Assembly: GCA_910584965.1 (NCBI GenBank)
Contig: CAJUDZ010000019.1
Span: 6,107 to 70,106, forward strand
Direction: 5' to 3'
DNA from: an uncultured Lachnospiraceae bacterium
GTDB taxonomy: Bacteria; Bacillota; Clostridia; Lachnospirales; Lachnospiraceae
DNA: 64,000 nt
The notes beneath the pieces were generated by a model. The model searched no databases, was not told the origin of the DNA, and saw nothing but the letters and a program-made list of their open reading frames with translations. Shown piece after piece: positions 1 through 8,167 of this stretch. A program made the position numbers and the translations under genes. Each line of letters opens with the position of its first letter. Position 1 is the stretch's first letter.

Positions 1-246
1 CAGTTCTGGCGTATTCATACGGCTAATCAAAATAGTCTCTTGTCGCAAACTACATTTTAATCGTGCTATTTCTTGGGGAAGTACAGGCTTTTTCTCAGAA
101 AGATTCAGTTTCCCTTTTGAAATTGCAGATGTTTTTATTATGAAAAGATTAGTTAAAACATCTTGTTCGCCAGAATTCACACTCACTCCTGCTACGAGTG
201 AATCAATTACATCTCTCAAATAGCCTCGTATCCATTGGTTTTTCAT
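1..246 (-). CDS. hsdS: Type I restriction-modification specificity subunit HsdS (5' part, runs off the window)
   Basis: The first 82 codons are present and the gene continues beyond the left edge. The reading frame starts at an ATG whose A is shared with the hsdM stop codon (TGATG overlap), so the two are translationally coupled. The N-terminal part looks like an HsdS half target-recognition domain: it ends with the family-typical stretch LISRMNTPEL, close to the LISRANTPEL found in many HsdS proteins. HsdS reads the asymmetric bipartite DNA target and holds two HsdM subunits. The target cannot be predicted from this fragment. hsdR is not in the window and may lie to the left. Confidence 0.85.
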   Translation of the reverse strand, partial: MKNQWIRGYLRDVIDSLVAGVSVNSGEQDVLTNLFIIKTSAISKGKLNLSEKKPVLPQEIARLKCSLRQETILISRMNTPEL

Positions 247-2693
247 CAAACAAACCCCATCCTTTCCAAATGAGATTTGACCTTGGCTTCATATTGGTCT
301 ACTTCATCCTCACATTCTTTCAAGGTATATTCATACCGCTCTACCAACTGGGTCACACGAGCAGAAAGATGGTGGGAAACTGCCTCATGAATGGCATCAA
401 TTCCACTGTAAATGGCGGCAAACCACTTTTCTTCCACCAACAGATGACAAATCTCCTCCAGTGTCAACTTGGGATACTTCTTCTCTAACTTGGTATCAAG
501 ATCAGTTTCTGCTTGCTTAATTGCCTTCTTGTAATTGCTCTCAGCATCCAACATCTCCATATACTCCTGCAATGCTGCCAGCTCTTCCTTGGCAGAGGTA
601 TCTTTCTTAATCGTTTTGATGCGGGCATTGATTGTTGCTCTTTTCAAGTCATCCAACTGAGAAAATAGCCCATCCTCGCTCCCATACTCCTCTACCAATT
701 CTTCCAACTTGGCAGATACTTCATCCATTTGATTCCGAAGAATGTCCAGTGCCTTGACATCTTCGGCGAAAAAGTGTGCGGCAATCAACGCCTTGGGGAG
801 AAGCTTACCCTCAAAGCCCTTGATTTTATCGGTTTTAACCTCAATAGATTGTCCATTTTCCTTTTTCTTTTTGGTCACATACTCATACGCAATTTCCCGC
901 CCAGCCTCATAGCCGTCATAGCAAACAGCATACACATCATCCTGCATGGTCTCTGCCCAATATTCCATCAGCACTTCGTAAACATCATATTTGTCCAAAA
1001 GCGACACCTGCGCAAAATCAGACAAAAGCAACTCAGAAATCTTGCTAATGAGTTCTCTTGGGGAGATTTCCCGATTTAGTCCCATCAAATCCGGCATGAC
1101 ATCCTCTTTCCACTGAGAATAAGCGTCATCTACCAAATCAGCATGACAAATAAATTCCGGATGGGAAGTAATGATGGAAACAACCTCGTCTTTGCTCACC
1201 GCCGGACGTAAATATCCCTCACGCAAAGATTGAAAAAGGATTCCCTTCAAAGAGGGATATACCGCCCAATAGGCAGACATACTATCCACATCTGTTTCTG
1301 GAATGCCACCGTTCAGATGGGCATTGATATCCTGCAAATCTTCTGGCTCGTTGCTATCAATATAGCGCGGGATATTCAGATTGTACTCATTTGTAACTTT
1401 GATTTCCTCATTAGGTACAAACCGGGCATACTTGGGATTCGATTCATCCATAGCTAGGAAAGCCGTCACAATTTTATGAATGTCCTGCTCCCGCAGACGA
1501 TTCTTATTGCCGTCCTTTACATAGCCTTTGCTGGCATCAATCATGAAAATACCAGTGCGCTCTGCGGCATCTTCCTTGTCCAGCACCAGAATACAGGCAG
1601 GAATCCCCGTGCCATAAAACAAGTTTGCGGGCAGACCAATAATGCCCTTGATATAGCCCCGATCAATAATCTTTTTGCGAATATCTGCTTCGGCATTACC
1701 ACGGAACAACACACCATGAGGCAGAATAATCGCCGCCTTACCGTTAGATTTCAAAGACTTCAGAACATGCAGCAGCCAAGCATAGTCGCCATTTTTCTCC
1801 GGCGGCACGCCCAGCACTGCTTCACTATATCGACCGTACACATCAGGAATGGTAATGCCATCCATCCAAGACTTATCCGAAAACGGCGGATTAACCACGA
1901 TGTAATTGAAAGTTTTCAATAATTCAGGATTGTTTTCGTCTTTGTACTGGGGCGCAGATAAGGTGCTTTTATTACCGACAATGACACCGGCGCCTTTGTT
2001 GTGCAGAACCAGATTCATACGGGCCAAACCGGCGGTAGAATTATCCTTTTCCTGCCCATAGATGGAAATCTCACAGGGTGCCTCATCCGCTGCACGAATC
2101 AGCAGAGAACCGGAACCACAGGCCGGATCATAAACTGTCATGCTGGGGTCAGTGGCTTTGTCTATACCAATCACTTTTGCCATAATGCGGGACACCTCGC
2201 CGGGAGTGTAAAACTGCCCCTTACTCTTACCGGAATCCTGTGCAAATTTCCGCATCAAAAATTCATAGGCATCACCCAAAATATCATCGCCACCGGCACG
2301 ATTGTTAGTAAAATCCAGCTCTGGTTTCTGAAAAATCTCCACAAGACCAGAGAGTTTGTCTACCGCTTCCTTGTCTGTTCCCAATTCCTCACTATTGAAG
2401 TCAGCAATGTCAATAATACCCTTTAAATCATTGGCTTCTGCCAGCTTACCAATGATAACATTTATGCCCTCGCCAATGTTTTTCTTGTATTTTAAGGCAA
2501 CAATATCATCAAAACTGCCGCCCTCCGGCACTTCAATATCCCAGTTATCACTACTCTTGAATCGGTCGGAAACATATTTCACAAACAATAATGTTAGAAT
2601 ATAATCTTTATAGCGTGCAGGTTCCACTCCACCACGCAATTTGTCACATGCCGCCCATATCTGACTGTAAATCTCACTTTTCTTAATGGCCAT
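246..2693 (-). CDS. hsdM: Type I restriction-modification DNA methyltransferase subunit HsdM (long form)
   Basis: This is an N6-adenine methyltransferase that uses S-adenosylmethionine and works in complex with HsdS. An HsdM_N-like helical domain spans about residues 1-140, the family motif GQFYTP is at 159-164, the SAM-binding motif DPACGSGSLL at 189-198, and the catalytic NPPF at 268-271. At 815 residues it is much longer than the usual 500-550. The extra 300 residues at the C-terminus are charged and coiled-coil-like, similar to long HsdM forms in Firmicutes. It lies 14 bases after a small XRE regulator and overlaps hsdS, so the three form one operon. The region is more AT-rich than the DNA to its right, which suggests horizontal acquisition. 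Confidence 0.93.
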   Translation of the reverse strand: MAIKKSEIYSQIWAACDKLRGGVEPARYKDYILTLLFVKYVSDRFKSSDNWDIEVPEGGSFDDIVALKYKKNIGEGINVIIGKLAEANDLKGIIDIADFNSEELGTDKEAVDKLSGLVEIFQKPELDFTNNRAGGDDILGDAYEFLMRKFAQDSGKSKGQFYTPGEVSRIMAKVIGIDKATDPSMTVYDPACGSGSLLIRAADEAPCEISIYGQEKDNSTAGLARMNLVLHNKGAGVIVGNKSTLSAPQYKDENNPELLKTFNYIVVNPPFSDKSWMDGITIPDVYGRYSEAVLGVPPEKNGDYAWLLHVLKSLKSNGKAAIILPHGVLFRGNAEADIRKKIIDRGYIKGIIGLPANLFYGTGIPACILVLDKEDAAERTGIFMIDASKGYVKDGNKNRLREQDIHKIVTAFLAMDESNPKYARFVPNEEIKVTNEYNLNIPRYIDSNEPEDLQDINAHLNGGIPETDVDSMSAYWAVYPSLKGILFQSLREGYLRPAVSKDEVVSIITSHPEFICHADLVDDAYSQWKEDVMPDLMGLNREISPRELISKISELLLSDFAQVSLLDKYDVYEVLMEYWAETMQDDVYAVCYDGYEAGREIAYEYVTKKKKENGQSIEVKTDKIKGFEGKLLPKALIAAHFFAEDVKALDILRNQMDEVSAKLEELVEEYGSEDGLFSQLDDLKRATINARIKTIKKDTSAKEELAALQEYMEMLDAESNYKKAIKQAETDLDTKLEKKYPKLTLEEICHLLVEEKWFAAIYSGIDAIHEAVSHHLSARVTQLVERYEYTLKECEDEVDQYEAKVKSHLERMGFV

Positions 2694-2707
2694 TCGTCAA
2701 GTTCCTC

Positions 2708-2926
2708 TTAATTCTTTTGCATTTTAAGTTCTTGCAGTAGACATAGCGAAATCTTTTCTCTCTCACATAATTCAATTAATGTGACGATTGCAAGCTGATT
2801 TGGCGTCACATGACCGTTTTCCCAACGGTTTACAGTGGAAAAACTGACATGAAGCTTATTGGCAAATTCTTTTTGCGATACCCCGATTTCTTTTCGAGCC
2901 GCTTTAACTAAATCTCTAATTTCCAT
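2708..2926 (-). CDS. Small XRE-family helix-turn-helix regulator of the type I RM operon
   Basis: A 72-residue protein that is almost entirely one HTH_XRE (Cro/C1-type) domain: GVSQKEFANKLHVSFSTVNRWENG is the helix-turn-helix core. A longer frame starts 20 codons upstream. The ATG at 2926 is preferred because GGAGGGAG sits at the right distance before it and because the -10 element of the likely promoter lies inside the longer frame. It is the first gene of the XRE-hsdM-hsdS operon, so it probably acts like a controller (C) protein that limits its own and hsdMS expression. That role is inferred; the fold assignment is secure. Confidence 0.85.
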   Translation of the reverse strand: MEIRDLVKAARKEIGVSQKEFANKLHVSFSTVNRWENGHVTPNQLAIVTLIELCEREKISLCLLQELKMQKN

Positions 2927-2953
2927 TGCAAAACTCCCTCCATAACCACTAAA

Positions 2954-2982
2954 AGTATAGCATATGCGATATTTCTTGACAA
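2954..2982 (-). promoter_or_regulatory. Sigma-A promoter with built-in palindromic operator upstream of XRE-hsdM-hsdS
   Basis: On the minus strand TTGTCA (2977-2982) and TATACT (2954-2959) are separated by exactly 17 bases. The spacer contains GCATATGC, the core of a 16-base near-palindrome at 2956-2971 with one mismatch. A repressor bound there would block RNA polymerase. The adjacent XRE protein is the obvious candidate. Confidence 0.7.
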
Positions 2983-3289
2983 GCAAAAAGCTTTGGCCAA
3001 TAGGGTTTTTTATCTCGTTTTAAAGATAATGTTTTGCTTCATAGTCATAAACAACTCTATTCATCATCATTTTTACTGCTACTAAATTTCTTTTACAGTG
3101 TCTTGATTGTAAAATCTACTCCAGCAAAATGCCGCATCATTAAAGTAGAACCAACATTGTTTTCATCCGATACTTTATTAAATACATTTCTTTACGAAAA
3201 AAGGACTGCTCTTCGCAATCCTTTTTCATTGCACATGTCTACAAATTTCTTCTGACATTTCTATCATCTTTTCAAAAGCAACTTGATCG
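2983..3289. other. AT-rich intergenic region with no recognisable gene
   Basis: It lies between the RM operon promoter and the next minus-strand gene. A 73-codon plus-strand frame (3034-3255) has no good ribosome binding site, has low-complexity hydrophobic composition, and crosses the terminator hairpin at 3198-3226, so it is not called. Apart from that terminator nothing was recognised. Confidence 0.5.
3198..3226 (-). terminator. Rho-independent terminator, probably bidirectional
   Basis: Stem AAAAAGGA/TCCTTTTT extended by an inner TGC/GCA pairing around a TCTTC loop. The arms supply U-runs on both strands. It lies 64 bases downstream of the 3290-3931 gene, whose transcript it should end. 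Confidence 0.7.
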
Positions 3290-3931
3290 TTATCCCTCTT
3301 TCCTCTCAACTGCTTCAAGCATTTGCTTTTGTAGAGTTTTTCTTTCCTTGGAATCACGTATGCAGAACACCCTATTACACTGCTCGTTCAAAAAACAGGA
3401 TTCACAAATAATCTGATTTATTCCCTGTTTTATTAAATCATTATCACTTGGAAGTTCATAAGATGCAATCTTTTTAATACCCCTCGGATTTCTTAAAGAG
3501 TAGTCTATCCGTTTTCCTTTACCTGTTTTTACATAACGATAAACATCTGCGTAAAATGTTATACAATCCCCAATATGATAAGAATCAAATCCTGATTTAT
3601 CCACCCAAACATGGTCTTCTTTACCATCAAACATTATTCCATCGGCATACATTCCACTGACAAACACTCTTTTGAAACAAACGTTATTCTTTGTCATCTT
3701 TTCAATTTGTCCCTTAAATTCCATTGCACAATTGAAATAACACATTTCAAAATAAGAACGCATTTCTCCCATAGACTGAAACTGTACATCTAAATATTCA
3801 TCATATGACATAGCTTCTGCGCCGACAACCTCTTTCAGACTGTCCGGATCAAAAAAGATAACTCCTCCTTCCGTTTGCGTACAAATTTTCTTACCATAAT
3901 TGACTTTTTTTAATACGCTAAAATCTTCCAT
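3290..3931 (-). CDS. Unrecognised 213-residue protein with a C-terminal cysteine cluster
   Basis: I do not recognise the family. The protein is soluble, with no signal peptide or membrane segment. Residues ~100-160 are beta-rich, with the pattern GDCITFYADVYRY...GKRIDYSLRNPRGI, which resembles an OB-fold core. The C-terminal part has C-x2-C-x5-C-x4-C (CESCFLNEQCNRVFC), a possible metal or Fe-S site. The ribosome binding site (GGAGG before the ATG) is good and the gene has its own promoter and terminator. It sits as a single gene in the AT-rich segment beside the type I RM operon. A nucleic-acid-binding or defence role is possible from the context only. Confidence 0.65.
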   Translation of the reverse strand: MEDFSVLKKVNYGKKICTQTEGGVIFFDPDSLKEVVGAEAMSYDEYLDVQFQSMGEMRSYFEMCYFNCAMEFKGQIEKMTKNNVCFKRVFVSGMYADGIMFDGKEDHVWVDKSGFDSYHIGDCITFYADVYRYVKTGKGKRIDYSLRNPRGIKKIASYELPSDNDLIKQGINQIICESCFLNEQCNRVFCIRDSKERKTLQKQMLEAVERKEG

Positions 3932-4032
3932 ATTCTTTAACCTCCGTTAATAAGTGTTGTCGTATGACAGCCTGACATGCTAACATTGGTTTTACATAAT
4001 GGAAAGCACTTAGAGTATCCCTCTACATTCAT

Positions 4033-4038
4033 ATTATA
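4033..4038 (-). promoter_or_regulatory. -10 element upstream of the 3290-3931 gene
   Basis: A perfect TATAAT on the minus strand about 100 bases before the start codon, in very AT-rich DNA. No good -35 is seen at 17 bases. The leader downstream is about 95 bases long. Confidence 0.4.
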
Positions 4039-4139
4039 GCAAAACATAATGTAAAATAAAATATTAATTTTTAAATATCCACTTTATATCTGGAGGTTGT
4101 CCTTTAATAACTCTCTCAAAAATGGTGTAATAGTAGTGT

Positions 4140-4179
4140 AAAAAACGCCGCCTGCAGTACTCCTCCGCAAACAGCGTTT
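4140..4179 (-). terminator. Weak terminator after the spoIIID fragment
   Basis: On the minus strand the arms AAACGC and GCGTTT, with a further short TGC/GCA pairing, are followed by a run of T. The stem is imperfect and the loop is long, so strength is uncertain. It lies 50 bases downstream of the spoIIID remnant. Confidence 0.45.
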
Positions 4180-4228
4180 CTCCATTCCCTCTATTCTATT
4201 ACCCAAACTACCCTATTTCCAAACCGTT

Positions 4229-4360
4229 CTATTTCATCACAACCATATGTACCGTACTCTTACTAATTCCGAACTGTCTGGCCGTCTGCCTGACGGTAGC
4301 ATTGTTCTCAATAATATAATTAGCAATATTGATTGCTCTTTCTTCAATATAATCTTTCAA
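4229..4360 (-). pseudogene. spoIIID: Truncated SpoIIID (HTH stub, 43 residues)
   Basis: From a TTG start with a GAGGGG ribosome binding site 6 bases upstream, the frame encodes the N-terminal half of SpoIIID: KDYIEERAINIANYII, then the helix-turn-helix ATVRQTARQFGISKSTVH. SpoIIID, the mother-cell sporulation transcription factor, is normally 80-93 residues. Here the match stops right after STVH and the frame ends four residues later (MVVMK, stop). The C-terminal basic region needed for DNA binding is absent, and no continuation was found in other frames. It could be a decayed duplicate or one half of a gene split by the AT-rich RM segment on its downstream side. A short functional HTH peptide cannot be excluded. 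Confidence 0.75.
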
Positions 4361-4724
4361 AAAAATCCCCTCAGAAATACTTTTTTACATTGTATGAAAT
4401 GTCCTGGAGGGTTATGACTGTTTGCATTCGGATAATATTATTATCTGAAAACTGTATTCCCGTTTTCCGTCTGAACGCCTCTTTTTTCATCCTTCGTTCT
4501 TTGTTCTTTCCAATATCATCCAGGAGGTTGCAAAACTATGTTTTGATTGTACAGAACAGACAATCACCGCAGGGCGTGCTTCCGCTGTACTGTTGCCCGC
4601 AGCGGTTCATAAGGTGCCAAAGTACGGCGTCTATACACCGGCGGCGACACGGTGCCCTGTTTGTGATTTGTTTATTTGCATAACTGTCCCGAAATAATGC
4701 GTTTCGCAATTACCTGCAATCCCT
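4361..4724. other. Intergenic region with no recognised gene
   Basis: The region between the spoIIID stub and the decayed acetolactate synthase. A plus-strand frame of 116 codons (4333-4683) has no recognisable family and no clear ribosome binding site. Short Cys-containing stretches in other frames may be remnants of a lost gene, but nothing could be assigned. Confidence 0.4.
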
Positions 4725-6043
4725 TCACCGGACAAGGGCGTGTATCCCATCGTTCACGGAGGGTATCATCTCATGAAGTGGATTTCCCGGCGGAACAATC
4801 GGCATGACATTGGCTTCTCTGTCTATGATAAACTCAATAACCGTAGGCGTTTTTTTGTTCTGCTTTGCCTTCAGCAGAGCTGCTTTTATATCCTCTGCCT
4901 TTATGACGCGAATTCCTTTTGCACCATAGCTTTCCGCCAGCGCAATAAAATCGGGCGTATATTCCGGGCAGCAGTGATCAGGCCGGTTACAGCCTGTCTC
5001 ACAGCTTCTCCGATAACGCATGCAGGTACTCGAATATCGCCTTTCATAAAACATTTCCTGCCATTGCCGCACATTCCCCAAATATCCGTTATTCAGTATG
5101 CAGATAATGATTGGCAGTTCATAAACAACCGCCGTGGCCATTTCCTGAATATTCATCTGCATACCGCCATCGCCGGATATCACAATAACATCTTTATATG
5201 GATTGCCAAGTTTTGCTCCGATTCCGGCAGGAAGCCCATATCCCATTGTTCCCAGACCGCCGGATGTCAGCATTTGTTTCTTCTCATCAATATCAAGAAA
5301 TTGTGTTGTCCATAATTGATTTTGCCCTACATCCGTCGTGATAACAGCATCTTTGAACAATTCGTTGATGGATTGAATGATCCTCTGTGGTGTCATACCG
5401 GCTTCCCACATCTCAATCAGATATTCCTTTTTCCAACGGTTGATTTCGTCTGTCCATTCTGAAATGCAGAGCGGCCCTGCCTTTTCAAGCAATGCGCAGT
5501 CCGCCTTTTTCGCATCGGCTGTGATTGAAACGTCCACATCAATTTTGCGGGAAATCGATGCCGCATCCACATCAATATGGATAATCTTTGCATTTGCCGC
5601 ATAGCTCCCATGAATACCGATATGGCAATAAGAACACCGCCGCCTATCAGGAAAACGGGCTTCACAGCATGATTCAAGATGTCCAGCGCCTTATTTAACT
5701 GTCCCATATGTACGGAAGTGTCCGGCTCATAACCGCTGACCGCAATTTCCTCCGGATAGAAAACGCTGTCATAATTTGCAGTAGCAATGCCTGTAACAAG
5801 GTTCGCGGCTCCCGGACCGCTTGTCACAAGGCAGACGCCAACTTTTCCCGTAGAGCGTGCATAGCCATCCGCCGCGTGGATTAAGCCTTGCTCATGGCGC
5901 GGCAGGATAACGTCTATCTCTTTTTCTCCATACAGCGCGTCAAACAGATCGATCGCCTGTCCCCCCGGATAAGCGAACAATATGTCAACTGCTTCTTTTT
6001 TTAATGCTTTCACAAATAAATCCGCACCCGTAATCTGTTTCAT
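4725..6043 (-). pseudogene. ilvB: Acetolactate synthase large subunit, broken by internal deletions and a frameshift
   Basis: The first frame (6043 to about 5600) starts like Ilv[15 protein letters not shown], the catalytic-Glu region [18 protein letters not shown], and [15 protein letters not shown]. It then jumps from NYDSV to FYPEEI, losing about 85 residues. After the central-domain GGGVLI the frame shifts. The second frame, from about 5600, resumes with GIHGSYAAN and then [13 protein letters not shown], missing further segments of the FAD/central domain. The ThDP-binding C-terminal third is intact (DVGQNQLWTTQF, SGDGGMQMNIQE, ILNNGYLGNVRQW). About 440 codons remain of roughly 560. No ilvN follows. 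The enzyme would make acetolactate from pyruvate for branched-chain amino acid synthesis, but this copy should be inactive. Confidence 0.88.
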
Positions 6044-6060
6044 AACTTCCTCCGCTTAGT

Positions 6061-6082
6061 AATGCGTGTGCTTGCACGCATT
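6061..6082. promoter_or_regulatory. Palindromic operator-like site in front of the ilvB remnant
   Basis: The perfect inverted repeat AATGCGTG-TGCTTG-CACGCATT lies 18-39 bases before the ilvB start. Its core, GCGTGTGCTTGCACGC, matches 12 of 16 bases (all differences are transitions) with a site just upstream of tetR. It is therefore a likely TetR-family operator. The plus-strand T-run after it means it could also act as a hairpin on that strand. Confidence 0.6.
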
Positions 6083-6149
6083 TTGTTTATTTAAGTAGGG
6101 AACGACTCTGGCCGTTTCCCGTTTACATTGCTGTCTGACAGTGCAAATC

Positions 6150-6725
6150 TTATTGATTGATTCCTTTTACAAACATCTGCACGCTTTCTTTAATATACTC
6201 ATCTTTTTCAATATCTGTAAGTTCTTTTCCGAATGATGCCTGCAGAAACGTATAACCAAACGTTGCCGAAAATACGGTCAATGCCAGTGTCTGAAAATCT
6301 TTCTTCGGTATTTTTCCCATCGCACACATCTTATTCAGATAATCCGTACATGTCACCAAAAAAGCCTGCGGCACTTTCATAATAAGCTGTCTGGTTTCCT
6401 CATAGAGCTGCGGCGCTCTCAGGCCGATTGACAGATTGACGAAATCAGGCGTCATTCTGTCAATATATGCCCTCATGAACATTTCCAGGTCTTTCTGCAA
6501 ATCCCACTCAATATTTTCAAAAATCTCCGGTACGACATTTGCCCGCCAGCCTGCCTGATTTGCCCCCTGTAAAACAATATCCTTTTTGCTCTTAAACTTA
6601 CGGAATAGGGTGCACTCGTTTACACCGGCTTCCTTCGCAATCTCTTTCGTAGTCGTTGCGACATATCCTTTGTCCCGGACCAATGCCATCGCCGCGTCTA
6701 TTATTTTCTGACTCGTTTCATCCAA
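6150..6725 (-). CDS. TetR/AcrR-family transcriptional regulator
   Basis: A 191-residue one-component repressor. The N-terminal TetR HTH domain covers residues ~5-50 (IIDAAMALVRDKGYVATTTKEIAKEAGVNECTLFRKFKSK split across the helices), followed by an all-helical ligand domain. The ligand is unknown. It lies upstream of, and in the same orientation as, the broken ilvB. A shared palindromic motif occurs just before its own start and before ilvB, so autoregulation and former control of ilvB are likely. The regulator looks intact although its neighbour is decayed, which suggests that it has other targets. Confidence 0.88.
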   Translation of the reverse strand: MDETSQKIIDAAMALVRDKGYVATTTKEIAKEAGVNECTLFRKFKSKKDIVLQGANQAGWRANVVPEIFENIEWDLQKDLEMFMRAYIDRMTPDFVNLSIGLRAPQLYEETRQLIMKVPQAFLVTCTDYLNKMCAMGKIPKKDFQTLALTVFSATFGYTFLQASFGKELTDIEKDEYIKESVQMFVKGINQ

Positions 6726-6740
6726 ATCTGCTTCCCTCCC

Positions 6741-6756
6741 ACATGCAAGTACATGC
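6741..6756. promoter_or_regulatory. Operator-like site upstream of tetR
   Basis: ACATGCAAGTACATGC (minus strand GCATGTACTTGCATGT) lies 16 bases before the tetR start. It aligns with the site at 6064-6079 in 12 of 16 positions with only transitions. It also overlaps the expected ribosome binding/promoter zone of tetR, consistent with autorepression. Confidence 0.55.
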
Positions 6757-6898
6757 TTTCATATTAACAGACGGAATGCCGAAAGTCAATAGTGCCGCCA
6801 AACTGTCCTGCCGTCTTCCGGCACATTATCCCATTGCGGCCGCAATTTCCGCAAGTGCTTCAAACATTACTGCCATCGCACTGTTGAGTTCCTTTTTA

Positions 6899-8167
6899 TC
6901 AAAAAGACACCCGCAGAATAAACTTATCGTCTTTAATCGAAAAAGCATATATCCCGTCGTATTTCTCTACGACAGCACATATGCTGCGCACGCCGATCCC
7001 ATGTCCCGCATGGCTTGTGACCGGGATTCCGTTTTCAAAAGTGATATCCGCTTCACAGGAATTGACAATCTGCAAAAAAAACGTTCCTTTTTTCTCATAT
7101 GCCGAGACTTCAATCGTTCCGGACAACCCTTTCTCTTTTCTTCTCTGACATGCGTGCAGCGCATTCTCCAGCGCATTCGACAAAAGTACACACAGGTCGC
7201 TTTCGGATACGGCCGTATCCTGCAAAATCGCCGCCTGAATCTTCATTGGAATATCACAGGATTTGGCTTTTTCGGCAAAAGCGGAAAAAATCAGGTTTGC
7301 CGTTTCATTTTCGCAGTAAACCGTTATCTTACCCGCCTCAATTTCCGAACAGACTTCCCGAATATATCCCTTAGCCGTTTCGAAACGCCCGTTTTCAATG
7401 CAGGATAAAAGGTACTGCATGTGATGGCGCAAATCATGGCTGTAAATTCTGTTTTTCTGCCGAGACTCCCGCAAAACCTCAATTTCCCGGACAGCCTGGG
7501 CGACTTGCAGATTCAGGATTTTTCGTATCTGTTCAAGCTGACTGCGCATACGTCCTTCGGCCGAAGCCCGGACCACGAAGACCAGATATGTTACACTATA
7601 TACAAACGGCATAAATTCCTCTGCGGCCAAAATGCCTTCCCAATAGTGTTTCGTACAGATACGCGTCAGAAAATCAAAACCGCAGTACAGAGCCGGTACC
7701 AGACCGAACTGAATCTGTACCGAAACCGTGCTGTGTGAAACAGAGCGTACGGAAGGCGCGGCAAACCGCAGTAAAATCAACAGAATCGGAACTGTCACGA
7801 CCAGTTCAGCCGCATTCTGCATCACCGGACCGCCCGAAAATATCGTGCTGACAAACAAAGCCGGCCATCTGCGAATCTGGCAGCAAAGATACGCCGTCAG
7901 GACCGAAACCGCCGGCCAGAGAATTTTTTTGTTTAAAAGACAAAGTACGGCTGTCAGCAGGAAATGTGCTATGAGCGGGTAAATAAGCCTGACCGTATCC
8001 GAACCGGCCCGGAAATAAATAATGCTTTGAAGCAATAAGAGCACGGCCGTACATCCGGTCACAAGCAAACCGTTCAGCCGTGTCCGGCGGATACCACAGA
8101 ATGCCGCGGATAAAACTGCGCCGAAAACAACCGCCGATGCGGCATTCCCCCAAGAAACCATGTTCAT
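6899..8167 (-). CDS. Membrane sensor histidine kinase, GHKL (AgrC/LytTR-partner) type
   Basis: The N-terminal ~200 residues contain about six hydrophobic segments forming a membrane sensor. A short coiled linker and the H-box YSHDLRHH (likely phospho-His 244) follow. The GHKL-type ATPase domain has the N-box LLSNALENALHAC and a glycine box GHGIGVRSI. This architecture is that of AgrC-like kinases that detect peptides. The start codon overlaps the stop of the upstream LytTR response regulator by four bases (ATGA), so kinase and regulator form a two-gene operon. No AgrB or AgrD gene is visible nearby, so the signal is unknown. Confidence 0.9.
   Translation of the reverse strand: MNMVSWGNAASAVVFGAVLSAAFCGIRRTRLNGLLVTGCTAVLLLLQSIIYFRAGSDTVRLIYPLIAHFLLTAVLCLLNKKILWPAVSVLTAYLCCQIRRWPALFVSTIFSGGPVMQNAAELVVTVPILLILLRFAAPSVRSVSHSTVSVQIQFGLVPALYCGFDFLTRICTKHYWEGILAAEEFMPFVYSVTYLVFVVRASAEGRMRSQLEQIRKILNLQVAQAVREIEVLRESRQKNRIYSHDLRHHMQYLLSCIENGRFETAKGYIREVCSEIEAGKITVYCENETANLIFSAFAEKAKSCDIPMKIQAAILQDTAVSESDLCVLLSNALENALHACQRRKEKGLSGTIEVSAYEKKGTFFLQIVNSCEADITFENGIPVTSHAGHGIGVRSICAVVEKYDGIYAFSIKDDKFILRVSF

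Noticed and set aside
3034..3255. Plus-strand 73-codon hydrophobic frame
   Set aside because: No ribosome binding site, AT-driven Leu/Phe/Ser composition, and it runs through a terminator hairpin.
6061..6092. Plus-strand intrinsic terminator (hairpin followed by TTTTGTTT)
   Set aside because: No plus-strand gene ends there, and the same motif recurs before tetR, so an operator explains it better.
6656..7408. Plus-strand 250-codon frame
   Set aside because: Antisense to the tetR and histidine kinase genes, no family resemblance, and no ribosome binding site.
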